Notes under the pieces: model-generated
Seen by the model: only the letters and a program-made list of their open reading frames with translations
Databases searched by the model: none
What the model was told of the DNA's origin: nothing
Position numbers and translations under genes: made by a program
Part shown: positions 1 through 6,046 of the stretch, in pieces
Layout: each line of letters starts with the position of its first letter
Numbering within the stretch: the stretch's first letter is position 1
NCBI GenBank assembly: GCA_013140755.1
Contig: JABFSF010000018.1
Span: 1 to 44,043, forward strand
Source of the DNA: Methylotenera sp.
GTDB taxonomy: Bacteria > Pseudomonadota > Gammaproteobacteria > Burkholderiales > Methylophilaceae
DNA length: 44,043 bases
Direction of reading: 5' to 3'

Positions 1-395
1 TCGTCTTGAATATATTGGTGAATCCAAGCTTTAACGTCATCCACACTATACTTGCCCATGTCATCGGCTGTTTGCGTGACTTCACCAGCGGCAAAGTGAT
101 CTTTAGCCCGCTCTAGATTACGTTTTGGGTCTTTGGTAAATTCAGTTTTAGCATCAACTGTACGAAAACAATAAGTTTTACCATCAAACACGCTATTCAC
201 TGAGCAGTCAGTTTTTATGCGTTTCCCTTCTGCCAAACCCATGACACAGAGATTATCAAACTCACCTTGGACAGCCAATGATTTTTCAGCCGCATAAGCT
301 GTGGAATGTAGTGCTGGCATCATAAAGCCAGCACATACTGAAGTAAGCCATAAGGCGAGTAAGACACTCAGTAACTTTTTGCGAAATAACTTCAT
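1..395 (-). CDS. Exported YHS-like domain protein (3' end cut by window edge)
   Basis: The reading frame opens at an ATG at 393-395 preceded by AAGGAG and runs off the left edge, giving 131 codons without a stop. Residues 1 to about 36 form a signal peptide with a hydrophobic stretch ending in an Ala-Tyr-Ala-Ala type cleavage region. The mature part begins with CVMGLAEGKRIKTDC and continues with FDGKTYCF, then F-x-x-DP and a following Ala-rich helix, which fits the pattern of a YHS domain (Cys-containing start, GKxYYF centre, F-x-x-DP end). YHS domains are often tied to metal-handling proteins. It is the last visible gene of the xox island, in the same orientation, and has its own upstream region with a CRP-like palindrome. 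Exact role is unknown; the YHS call is by motif recognition only. Confidence 0.6.
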   Translation of the reverse strand, partial: MKLFRKKLLSVLLALWLTSVCAGFMMPALHSTAYAAEKSLAVQGEFDNLCVMGLAEGKRIKTDCSVNSVFDGKTYCFRTVDAKTEFTKDPKRNLERAKDHFAAGEVTQTADDMGKYSVDDVKAWIHQYIQD

Positions 396-463
396 TTTAA
401 GGCTCCTTTTTAATAGTTATTTTTCGCTTAAAATGAATTATCTTCTGTTATTATGTTGTTATA

Positions 464-479
464 TGTGACTATAATCACA
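464..479. promoter_or_regulatory. CRP/FNR-family-like palindrome TGTGA-N6-TCACA
   Basis: The bases read TGTGACTATAATCACA, a perfect TGTGA-N6-TCACA palindrome matching the classical CRP consensus half-sites. It lies 69 bp upstream of the ATG of the YHS-like gene and 35 bp downstream of the end of the first MxaD-like gene, so the YHS-like gene is the likely target. Whether this organism's regulator reads the site is inference. Confidence 0.4.
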
Positions 480-514
480 CTAAACAACACTTTTTATGCA
501 TTTTTTGTTGACAT

Positions 515-1060
515 TTACTTCTCGATTGCCTTTTTAAAGCCAACCGCAGCAGCGTCATAAAGCTCGTTAATGGCTTTATTCGCTGCTGGGTTATCTAAAC
601 CCTCAGGTGCTTCCATCGTATTGGCTTTGTTGTAAAAACGTGCGGTTAATGTCACGGTAGAAGTTCCTGCCGCCTTGCCCGCTTTTACTTGCGCCACAGT
701 GCGGTAATTGCTCACGGCAATGGTGCTGTCTTTACCGTCTACCAATTTATAATCCAGCTTCATGTCTGCATCATTAGCTTCGCGCAGTTTTTCTAAAAAT
801 GTGGTGCCATTTTTCAATATCACTAAGCGGTGTGGCAAGGACTTACCTGACTCTTCATCTTTTCTATCCTCCAACTTCACATTGGTCACATCTGGGTGCC
901 ATGTGCCAATCGCGCCAAAATCTTTAAGTAACGCCCATGCTTTTGCTGGCTCGGCTTTCACTTCAAACTCTTTGACCACTTTTTGACCACTTGGGCCGTG
1001 TGCGAAGGCTGCTACAGGTAACAAACATGCCACGGCTAACATTGCTAAAAACTTTTTCAT
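515..1060 (-). CDS. MxaD-like periplasmic SRPBCC protein, copy 1
   Basis: 181 residues. A signal peptide (residues 1-20, ending AAFA) is followed by a single SRPBCC/polyketide-cyclase-like domain. The motifs WALLKDFGAIGTWHPDV near the start and FYNKANTM plus a Tyr-Asp-Ala-Ala helix at the end are shared with the two genes upstream (1088-1627 and 1683-2222). The domain type and the setting next to methanol dehydrogenase genes fit MxaD, a periplasmic protein reported to help electron transfer between methanol dehydrogenase and cytochrome cL. It is 27 bp from copy 2, in the same direction, so co-transcription is likely. The family assignment is firm; the exact role of this copy is inferred from context. 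Confidence 0.75.
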   Translation of the reverse strand: MKKFLAMLAVACLLPVAAFAHGPSGQKVVKEFEVKAEPAKAWALLKDFGAIGTWHPDVTNVKLEDRKDEESGKSLPHRLVILKNGTTFLEKLREANDADMKLDYKLVDGKDSTIAVSNYRTVAQVKAGKAAGTSTVTLTARFYNKANTMEAPEGLDNPAANKAINELYDAAAVGFKKAIEK

Positions 1061-1087
1061 GCTAACTATTCCTTTTACTTATTTAAA

Positions 1088-1627
1088 TTACTGCGCTTCC
1101 ATCACTTTTTTCAAATTAGGTAAACCTGCGTCATACACGCCCTCAACCGCTTTTACAGCAGTTTCGTTGTCTTCCCCTGGTTTTGGATGAACATCATTGG
1201 CTTTATTGTAAAAGCGACCAGTCCATGTCACTGTTGATTCGCCAGCTGCAGGGCCAGCTTTTACCGTCATTACCGCACGGTAACCGCTCACAGGTAACAC
1301 GCCTTCTACAATCTTGTATTCCAATTTCATTTCTTCATCTGAATTGATGGTTTGTTTTTCTAAAATCGTGCCACCACCTTTTAGAGTGAGCAAACGATGT
1401 GGTAATTGCACACCATCTTGATCAGCCTTAGTTTCAGTTGCAGTGCTTTCTACGGCTGGATGCCATTTATGCATACCGCCAAAATCTTTCACCATTGCCC
1501 ATACTTTGGCAGGCCCAGCTTTAATTACCACTTCACGAATTACTTTTTGCTGAGTAGGTGCATTGGCCGCACTGGCTGACAATGGCAATAACAATGTGCT
1601 AGTTAGAATTAAAGCTAAAAACTTCAT
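1088..1627 (-). CDS. MxaD-like periplasmic SRPBCC protein, copy 2
   Basis: The start was set at the ATG at 1625-1627 because a strong AAGGAG lies 9 bases upstream and the protein then begins with a clean signal peptide (MKFLALIL..., cleavage after SASA). An in-frame start further upstream would add 24 residues with no export signal in front. The resulting 179-residue protein matches its neighbours along its whole length: WAMVKDFGGMHKWHPAV, LEKQTINSDEEMKLEYKIVE, FYNKANDV and a C-terminal YDAGL helix. Predicted periplasmic SRPBCC protein of the MxaD type, the middle copy of a tandem triplet. Confidence 0.75.
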   Translation of the reverse strand: MKFLALILTSTLLLPLSASAANAPTQQKVIREVVIKAGPAKVWAMVKDFGGMHKWHPAVESTATETKADQDGVQLPHRLLTLKGGGTILEKQTINSDEEMKLEYKIVEGVLPVSGYRAVMTVKAGPAAGESTVTWTGRFYNKANDVHPKPGEDNETAVKAVEGVYDAGLPNLKKVMEAQ

Positions 1628-1682
1628 ACTGTAAAACTCCTTAATTAAAAAACGACTATCAAAAATTAAATACTTGAGCTGT

Positions 1683-2222
1683 TTAATGCGCCATCTCAAG
1701 CACCTGTTTTAAACCTTGCAAACCTGCGCCATAGTGCGCTGATACTGCGGCTATCGCTGCTGCATTATCTTGTCCTGCGGGGGCTTGCATGGCGTTGGCT
1801 TTGTTATTAAACCTGCCTACCCAAGTCACCACAGTTTCACCCGCAACTTGGCTAGGCTTAACGCTAATAGCATCAGAATAACTGCTCACCGCGATATCGC
1901 CCTCTATCATTACTACGCCTAGCTTCATTTCTTCAGCCTGTGTTTCACGCTGTTTTTCGGTGATGCTACCGCCGTTTTTAAGCGTTAATGTACGAAAGTT
2001 CGCTGCTTTTCCCTCCGTGTCTGGCTTGTTTTCTAGCTTGCTTACCAACACATCAGGATGCCATTTTTGCATCGCGCCGAAATCACGCACCATCGCCCAC
2101 ACAGTGGCGGGTTCAGCATGGATTGTGATTTCTTTACTCACTTTTTGTGGGCTAGGGCCGCAAGCGATTGCCAATAAAGGCATTGCGCTAAACATCATCA
2201 TTAACCATCGCAAGTATTTCAT
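1683..2222 (-). CDS. MxaD-like periplasmic SRPBCC protein, copy 3
   Basis: 179 residues with an N-terminal signal peptide ending near AIACG. The Cys at the cleavage region may be a lipoprotein site, but the lipobox is not textbook. The SRPBCC domain repeats the pattern of copies 1 and 2: WAMVRDFGAMQKWHPDV, TEKQRETQAEEMKLGV, FNNKANAMQAP, ending with a YGAGL helix. The ATG overlaps the stop of the YVTN beta-propeller gene by 4 bases, so the two are probably translationally coupled. Likely accessory to methanol dehydrogenase in the periplasm; the function of this copy is not known. Confidence 0.73.
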   Translation of the reverse strand: MKYLRWLMMMFSAMPLLAIACGPSPQKVSKEITIHAEPATVWAMVRDFGAMQKWHPDVLVSKLENKPDTEGKAANFRTLTLKNGGSITEKQRETQAEEMKLGVVMIEGDIAVSSYSDAISVKPSQVAGETVVTWVGRFNNKANAMQAPAGQDNAAAIAAVSAHYGAGLQGLKQVLEMAH

Positions 2223-3187
2223 TTTGGGTTACCAATAAACTGCCCAAACGCACGGCTTTTTGAAGCAGTAGCAACACTGCTGATTTTTTTCAGCGTTTTA
2301 GCATCTATCACATTAATTTCATCATCCATCCAGCTCGCTACAATCACGCGGTTGTGTTTAGCGTCAAAGCTAATGCCTTCAGGAAACCCACCTGTGGGAA
2401 TAGTGGCAATCACTTTTTTCGCCTTAACATCTACGACTGAAACACTGTCCGCGCCCGTATTCGTGACATAAGCGATTGAACCGTCAGGATTAGTGGTCAC
2501 GCAGTAGGGGTGTTCGCCGACTTTAATGGTCGCAGTGACTTTGTCGCTGTGTGTGTCTATGATAGAAATAGAATTACTTTGCACATTCACAACAAATAAA
2601 TTGCGTCCATCTCCTCCTAAAACCATACCAAACGGATGCTTGCCTACGGGGATTTTGTTAATTACTTTCAGTGTGCGAATCTCAATCACGCCGACTTCGT
2701 CACTATCACGGTTAGCCACATACAAGCTAGCACCCTCGCGGCTCAACACCATGCCTGCTGGGGCTTTGCCCATGCTGACTTCTTTAAAATTTTTGCCTGC
2801 ATCAGGGGCTAATAGATCTTTGGTGTTAAACACCATCACACGGTCTTGAAACCAATCAGCCACAAATAATTGTGAAGCATTTTTGCTTAAGGTAATGCCT
2901 ACAGGTGAAATATCCAGTTTAACTTCACCAATCGGTTGATTGGTTAGCATATCAATGATACTAACGGAATGACTTTCCACATTCGTCACATACAAGCGGC
3001 TGTCAAAATGATCTATCGCTACCCCAACTGGGGCTTTGCCTGTGGCGATTGTCGCCGTGACTTTATCTGTAGCCAAGTCAATCACCGAAACCGTATCTGC
3101 CCCTTGGTTGGTAATGTAGGCAAAGGGTTCTGCCGAAGCTTGCTCACTTAATATCGCCAATAATGCTAGAGGAATAAATCTTTTCAT
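2219..3187 (-). CDS. Periplasmic YVTN-family beta-propeller protein
   Basis: 322 residues with a signal peptide (residues 1-19, ending ASA). The remainder is a series of about seven blades of roughly 42 residues with the recurring pattern Y-V-T-N, S-V-I-D, K-V-x-A-T-I-x-V-G-x-x-P-x-G-V. This is the YVTN beta-propeller pattern, of the kind found beside PQQ-dependent alcohol dehydrogenase genes. No catalytic residues can be assigned. It follows xoxG after a predicted terminator and is coupled to an MxaD-like gene, which places it in a methanol-oxidation accessory unit. A scaffolding or assembly role in the periplasm is inference. Confidence 0.78.
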   Translation of the reverse strand: MKRFIPLALLAILSEQASAEPFAYITNQGADTVSVIDLATDKVTATIATGKAPVGVAIDHFDSRLYVTNVESHSVSIIDMLTNQPIGEVKLDISPVGITLSKNASQLFVADWFQDRVMVFNTKDLLAPDAGKNFKEVSMGKAPAGMVLSREGASLYVANRDSDEVGVIEIRTLKVINKIPVGKHPFGMVLGGDGRNLFVVNVQSNSISIIDTHSDKVTATIKVGEHPYCVTTNPDGSIAYVTNTGADSVSVVDVKAKKVIATIPTGGFPEGISFDAKHNRVIVASWMDDEINVIDAKTLKKISSVATASKSRAFGQFIGNPK

Positions 3188-3216
3188 GTTATTTAACCGC
3201 CTTAAATAAACGCTAT

Positions 3217-3250
3217 AAAAAAACCTTGATGCAACTTTGTCACACCAAGG
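3217..3250 (-). terminator. Rho-independent terminator after xoxG
   Basis: On the minus strand the sequence is CCTTGGTG, an 11-base loop, then CATCAAGG followed directly by seven T. The 8-bp stem has one G-T pair. It lies 40 bp past the xoxG stop and 30 bp before the YVTN gene start, so it should end or reduce transcription coming from xoxG. Confidence 0.65.
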
Positions 3251-3289
3251 CCTCTATTTAAACGCTTATTGCTACGCTTGGTTTACTTT

Positions 3290-3970
3290 TTACCACTTAA
3301 TATTTGCTTCTGAACCACGGAAGTTAGAGCGGATGAAGTAAATAATACGCCACAGATCATCTTCTGTTTTCAAAAGTTTACCGTGCGCTGGCATTGGTCC
3401 AACCACGTTTTCACGGCCTTTACGTGTGTATCCTTGTTTTAATAATTCATCGCTACCAAGCGCCACTAAGCGAAATAGCGTGTCATCATCTGCGCCATAC
3501 ACCCATGTTTCATTAGAAAGCGGTGGACACATACCACCACCGCCATTGCCGCCATGACAACCGTTACAACTCACACTCATGTATTTTTTCTTACCTGCTT
3601 CTGCTAGGCCAGCATCCATCGGTTTATATGAGTACGGGTTTTTTAAAGTGCCTTTTTCCGCTGCCATTGCAACATCATGTGGTGATTTATCTGAAGCCAG
3701 TGGTTTAATTTCTGGGGCTGTTGATTTTTTCTTTTGCTCAGGCAATGTGAAGCCATCTGCACCTACCGCAGGGGCGGCTTCAGCGGTAGCTGGAGCTTCA
3801 GCTGCGGCAACTATAATTTTTCCTGATGCCATTTCTACTTTTTTGACTTCTGCAATTACTGGCTTCGATCTTTCCGCAGCTTTTTCTGTCAATTGATTGA
3901 TGCCAGCCGCACTCACAGTGATAGACAACATACTTAACATGGCAACGATGCCAACATTACAAAATTTCAT
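3290..3970 (-). CDS. xoxG: c-type cytochrome XoxG, likely electron acceptor of XoxF
   Basis: 226 residues with a signal peptide (residues 1-21). A single haem-c attachment motif CNGCH is at residues 135-139, and a likely axial Met is in GPMPAHG (M193). The C-terminal half, with RKGRENVVGPMPAHGKLL and DDLWRIIYFIRS, follows the cytochrome cL / XoxG pattern, in which the cytochrome takes electrons from the PQQ methanol dehydrogenase in the periplasm. Residues 22 to about 110 are an Ala/Lys/Pro-rich stretch of low complexity, a long linker ahead of the haem domain. It lies downstream of xoxJ, in the usual xoxF-J-G order. The haem motif is seen directly; the partner assignment rests on context and family. 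Confidence 0.85.
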   Translation of the reverse strand: MKFCNVGIVAMLSMLSITVSAAGINQLTEKAAERSKPVIAEVKKVEMASGKIIVAAAEAPATAEAAPAVGADGFTLPEQKKKSTAPEIKPLASDKSPHDVAMAAEKGTLKNPYSYKPMDAGLAEAGKKKYMSVSCNGCHGGNGGGGMCPPLSNETWVYGADDDTLFRLVALGSDELLKQGYTRKGRENVVGPMPAHGKLLKTEDDLWRIIYFIRSNFRGSEANIKW

Positions 3971-4078
3971 TTCTAAAGCCTTTCAAAAAATTAAACAACA
4001 CTAGCACTGTAAAGAAACTACAAAATTTGGTTTATCGCCAACCAATCATTTAACGCTGTGTAGCTAGTTTGGCATGAC

Positions 4079-4112
4079 GGATTAAATCCTAAATAGCATT
4101 AGGATTTAATCC
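4079..4112. promoter_or_regulatory. Perfect 14-bp stem-loop between xoxJ and xoxG
   Basis: GGATTAAATCCTAA at 4079-4092 and its exact reverse complement at 4099-4112 enclose a 6-base loop. The element lies 18 bp past the xoxJ stop and more than 100 bp before xoxG. There is no T-tract on the minus strand, so it may be an mRNA-stabilising or processing structure rather than a terminator. A second smaller hairpin (TTGGTT/AACCAA, 4027-4045) follows in the direction of transcription. Confidence 0.5.
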
Positions 4113-4129
4113 CGCTGTCACATTTAATC

Positions 4130-5782
4130 CTATTGAGCAGGTTTTTCTAACATTGCCGCAGCTTTTTGTGCGTCATTAGCTTTAGCTATTTGTAATGCAG
4201 TTTTGCCTTCATCATCTTTTATGTCGGCTTTCGCACCTGCCTTTAATAACAAGCTGATAATCATGTCTTGATCTTTATGCGCTGCAATCATCAATGGTGT
4301 TACACCGCCTGCATTTTTTGCATTAGGGTTAGCTTGATATTGCAATAAAGTTTGCGCCATTACCAGGTTACCTTTAGTCACGGCTAACATTAAGGCATTG
4401 TATTTTCCAGATCCCATTACAAAGTCTGGGTTAGCATTGTTATCAAGCATCGCCACTGCCGCATTGGCTTTATTATCATTCACCGCCATAGCAAGGGCTG
4501 TTACGCCATCTTTATTTACAATATTGAAATCTGCTTTGTGTTTGCCTAATAAGCGGAAAACTTTAGGCTCATTCGAACGCACCGCATGCATAGCAGCTGT
4601 CCAACCATCTTCATCCTGAGCGTTAGGATTAGCTTTGTATTCCAACAAACCGTTCATCACACTTAAGTCACCGCTTTTAGCCGCGACAATTAACGGCGTT
4701 TGCTGCTCGGTATCTCTCGCATCAATTTTTGCACCACGTTTAAGCAAATACTCAATACGGGTAGAATCACGTGCAATGGTAGCGTTATGTAGCTCGCCAT
4801 CCAGCGTTGAGCCATGCTTCAGTGCATCATCTATCATTGCTGGTAATGCCGCAGGGTCAGATTGCTTTGGCACCTTTGCAGATTGCGCAGTTTTAATACG
4901 TGGGGTGTATTTTCCGTGTGAAGGTAAATCGCCAGACACTACACACTCATCGCATTTCACTAAAGGCACGCCATATTCATCTAACACTTTTTTAATTTTG
5001 TCTTTTTCTCGAATCATCACAGCTTCTATAGCCGCTTTTAATTCCTTAGCGTTTTTACGCATTCCGATAGACAAGCCAAACTCAAGCGGCATATTATGTT
5101 CCATCGTATTAACTGGCACCACGGTAATTGGCGCATTTTTCTTCGCTTTATACCAGCCAGCATAAGGCCCCCAAACGGCCGCCACATCGAACTCGCCATC
5201 AATCATTTGTTGTACTGTCATGTGCGGTGCGCGGTTAGGTTGTAAATCTGCATCGTGTGAAATAGATCTCACATAAGAGTTCGCTCGATTAAAGCCATGC
5301 TCTTGAAGCGCGGTGCGAATGGCTGAATGTTGAAATACGCCTACCTTGTATTCATTAATCAATTTAGGGTCATCTAACGATTTAATTTCTATGCCTTTGT
5401 CATTTCTATGCGCTAACACGAAGGTGCTTTTATAGACAGGCATCGTTGTCATCATTCGCTCATCATCGGGCGACATATCCATTAAAATATCGCACTCGTT
5501 ATTATCAAACGTTTGACGCGTTAAGCCGCGTTCTAAATACGGACGATAAAAGTAACTGGTATGCGTACCCATACCTTCAGCAATAATCGTGGCAATTTTA
5601 TTTTCAAAGCCTTCACCTTTGTCGCTTGAGAGCGGCATATTACCAGGGTCAGCGCAGATGCGTAGCGAACCCATTTTTTTAATAGATGCTGGCACTTGCA
5701 ACTCTTCAGCCACCACGGGATAAACAATACTAGCTAAAGTGATAGCGATTAATGTTTGCTTAAAAACGGACGATTTTGACAT
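4130..5782 (-). CDS. xoxJ: XoxJ-like periplasmic binding protein fused to ankyrin repeats
   Basis: 550 residues. Residues 1-25 are a signal peptide. Residues about 30-290 are a solute-binding-protein fold typical of MxaJ/XoxJ (LRICADPGNMPLSS near the start, NECDILMDM, VGVFQHSAIRTALQEHG, WGPYAGWY, GVPLVKCDEC). A CDEC pair sits at 277-280. After a linker, residues about 325-547 contain six or seven ankyrin repeats with TPLIVAAKSGD, ANPNAQDEDGWTAAMHAV, GVTPLMIAAHKDQD and GKTALQIAKAND. MxaJ/XoxJ proteins are normally about 270-300 residues, so the ankyrin part nearly doubles the protein. XoxJ is thought to help activate or assemble XoxF; periplasmic ankyrin repeats would add a protein-binding surface. 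Frame and stop are intact, so this is a true fusion rather than two neighbouring genes. Confidence 0.83.
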   Translation of the reverse strand: MSKSSVFKQTLIAITLASIVYPVVAEELQVPASIKKMGSLRICADPGNMPLSSDKGEGFENKIATIIAEGMGTHTSYFYRPYLERGLTRQTFDNNECDILMDMSPDDERMMTTMPVYKSTFVLAHRNDKGIEIKSLDDPKLINEYKVGVFQHSAIRTALQEHGFNRANSYVRSISHDADLQPNRAPHMTVQQMIDGEFDVAAVWGPYAGWYKAKKNAPITVVPVNTMEHNMPLEFGLSIGMRKNAKELKAAIEAVMIREKDKIKKVLDEYGVPLVKCDECVVSGDLPSHGKYTPRIKTAQSAKVPKQSDPAALPAMIDDALKHGSTLDGELHNATIARDSTRIEYLLKRGAKIDARDTEQQTPLIVAAKSGDLSVMNGLLEYKANPNAQDEDGWTAAMHAVRSNEPKVFRLLGKHKADFNIVNKDGVTALAMAVNDNKANAAVAMLDNNANPDFVMGSGKYNALMLAVTKGNLVMAQTLLQYQANPNAKNAGGVTPLMIAAHKDQDMIISLLLKAGAKADIKDDEGKTALQIAKANDAQKAAAMLEKPAQ

Positions 5783-5910
5783 CTAAAACTCCACAAATAA
5801 TTACGATATAAATTAAAGAATTAACCTACTTTTAACAGAAATTGATGAATAATAACGTCATAATAAGAACATTTAAATTAAATTAAGTTCAGATATGTTA
5901 AGTTAAGTTT

Positions 5911-5971
5911 AAAGTTTTTATGTAGTAGCAACGCTAATAATTGATGAGGAGTCACTCTACATAAAAACTTT
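5911..5971. repeat. 15-bp perfect inverted repeat upstream of xoxJ
   Basis: AAAGTTTTTATGTAG at 5911-5925 is exactly inverted at 5957-5971 (CTACATAAAAACTTT), with a 31-base interval. It sits between the xoxF terminator and the xoxJ start (about 130 bp upstream of the ATG), in an untranslated gap. It could be an operator, an mRNA hairpin that sets xoxJ expression, or a small inserted palindrome. Confidence 0.55.
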
Positions 5972-5980
5972 TTTACATAG

Positions 5981-6020
5981 AAAAAGCAGGTGACGCCTAA
6001 ACGTCACCTGCTCATTTTTT
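5981..6020 (-). terminator. Strong rho-independent terminator after xoxF (works in both directions)
   Basis: AGCAGGTGACG (5985-5995) pairs exactly with CGTCACCTGCT (6002-6012) around a 6-base loop. On the minus strand the stem is followed by a T-run, and a T-run also follows on the plus strand. It lies 27 bp past the xoxF stop and should separate high-level xoxF transcripts from xoxJ. Confidence 0.85.
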
Positions 6021-6046
6021 ATTTACACTTCTAAGCTGACTAGCAA

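Noticed and set aside
1628-1699. Longer N-terminus for MxaD-like copy 2
   Set aside because: It would put 24 charged residues in front of a clean signal peptide, while a strong AAGGAG supports the ATG at 1625-1627.
4635-5165. Plus-strand open frame of 176 codons opposite xoxJ
   Set aside because: It lies wholly inside the well-supported XoxJ-ankyrin gene and its translation (Ser/Pro/Ala-rich) shows no family motif or ribosome site.
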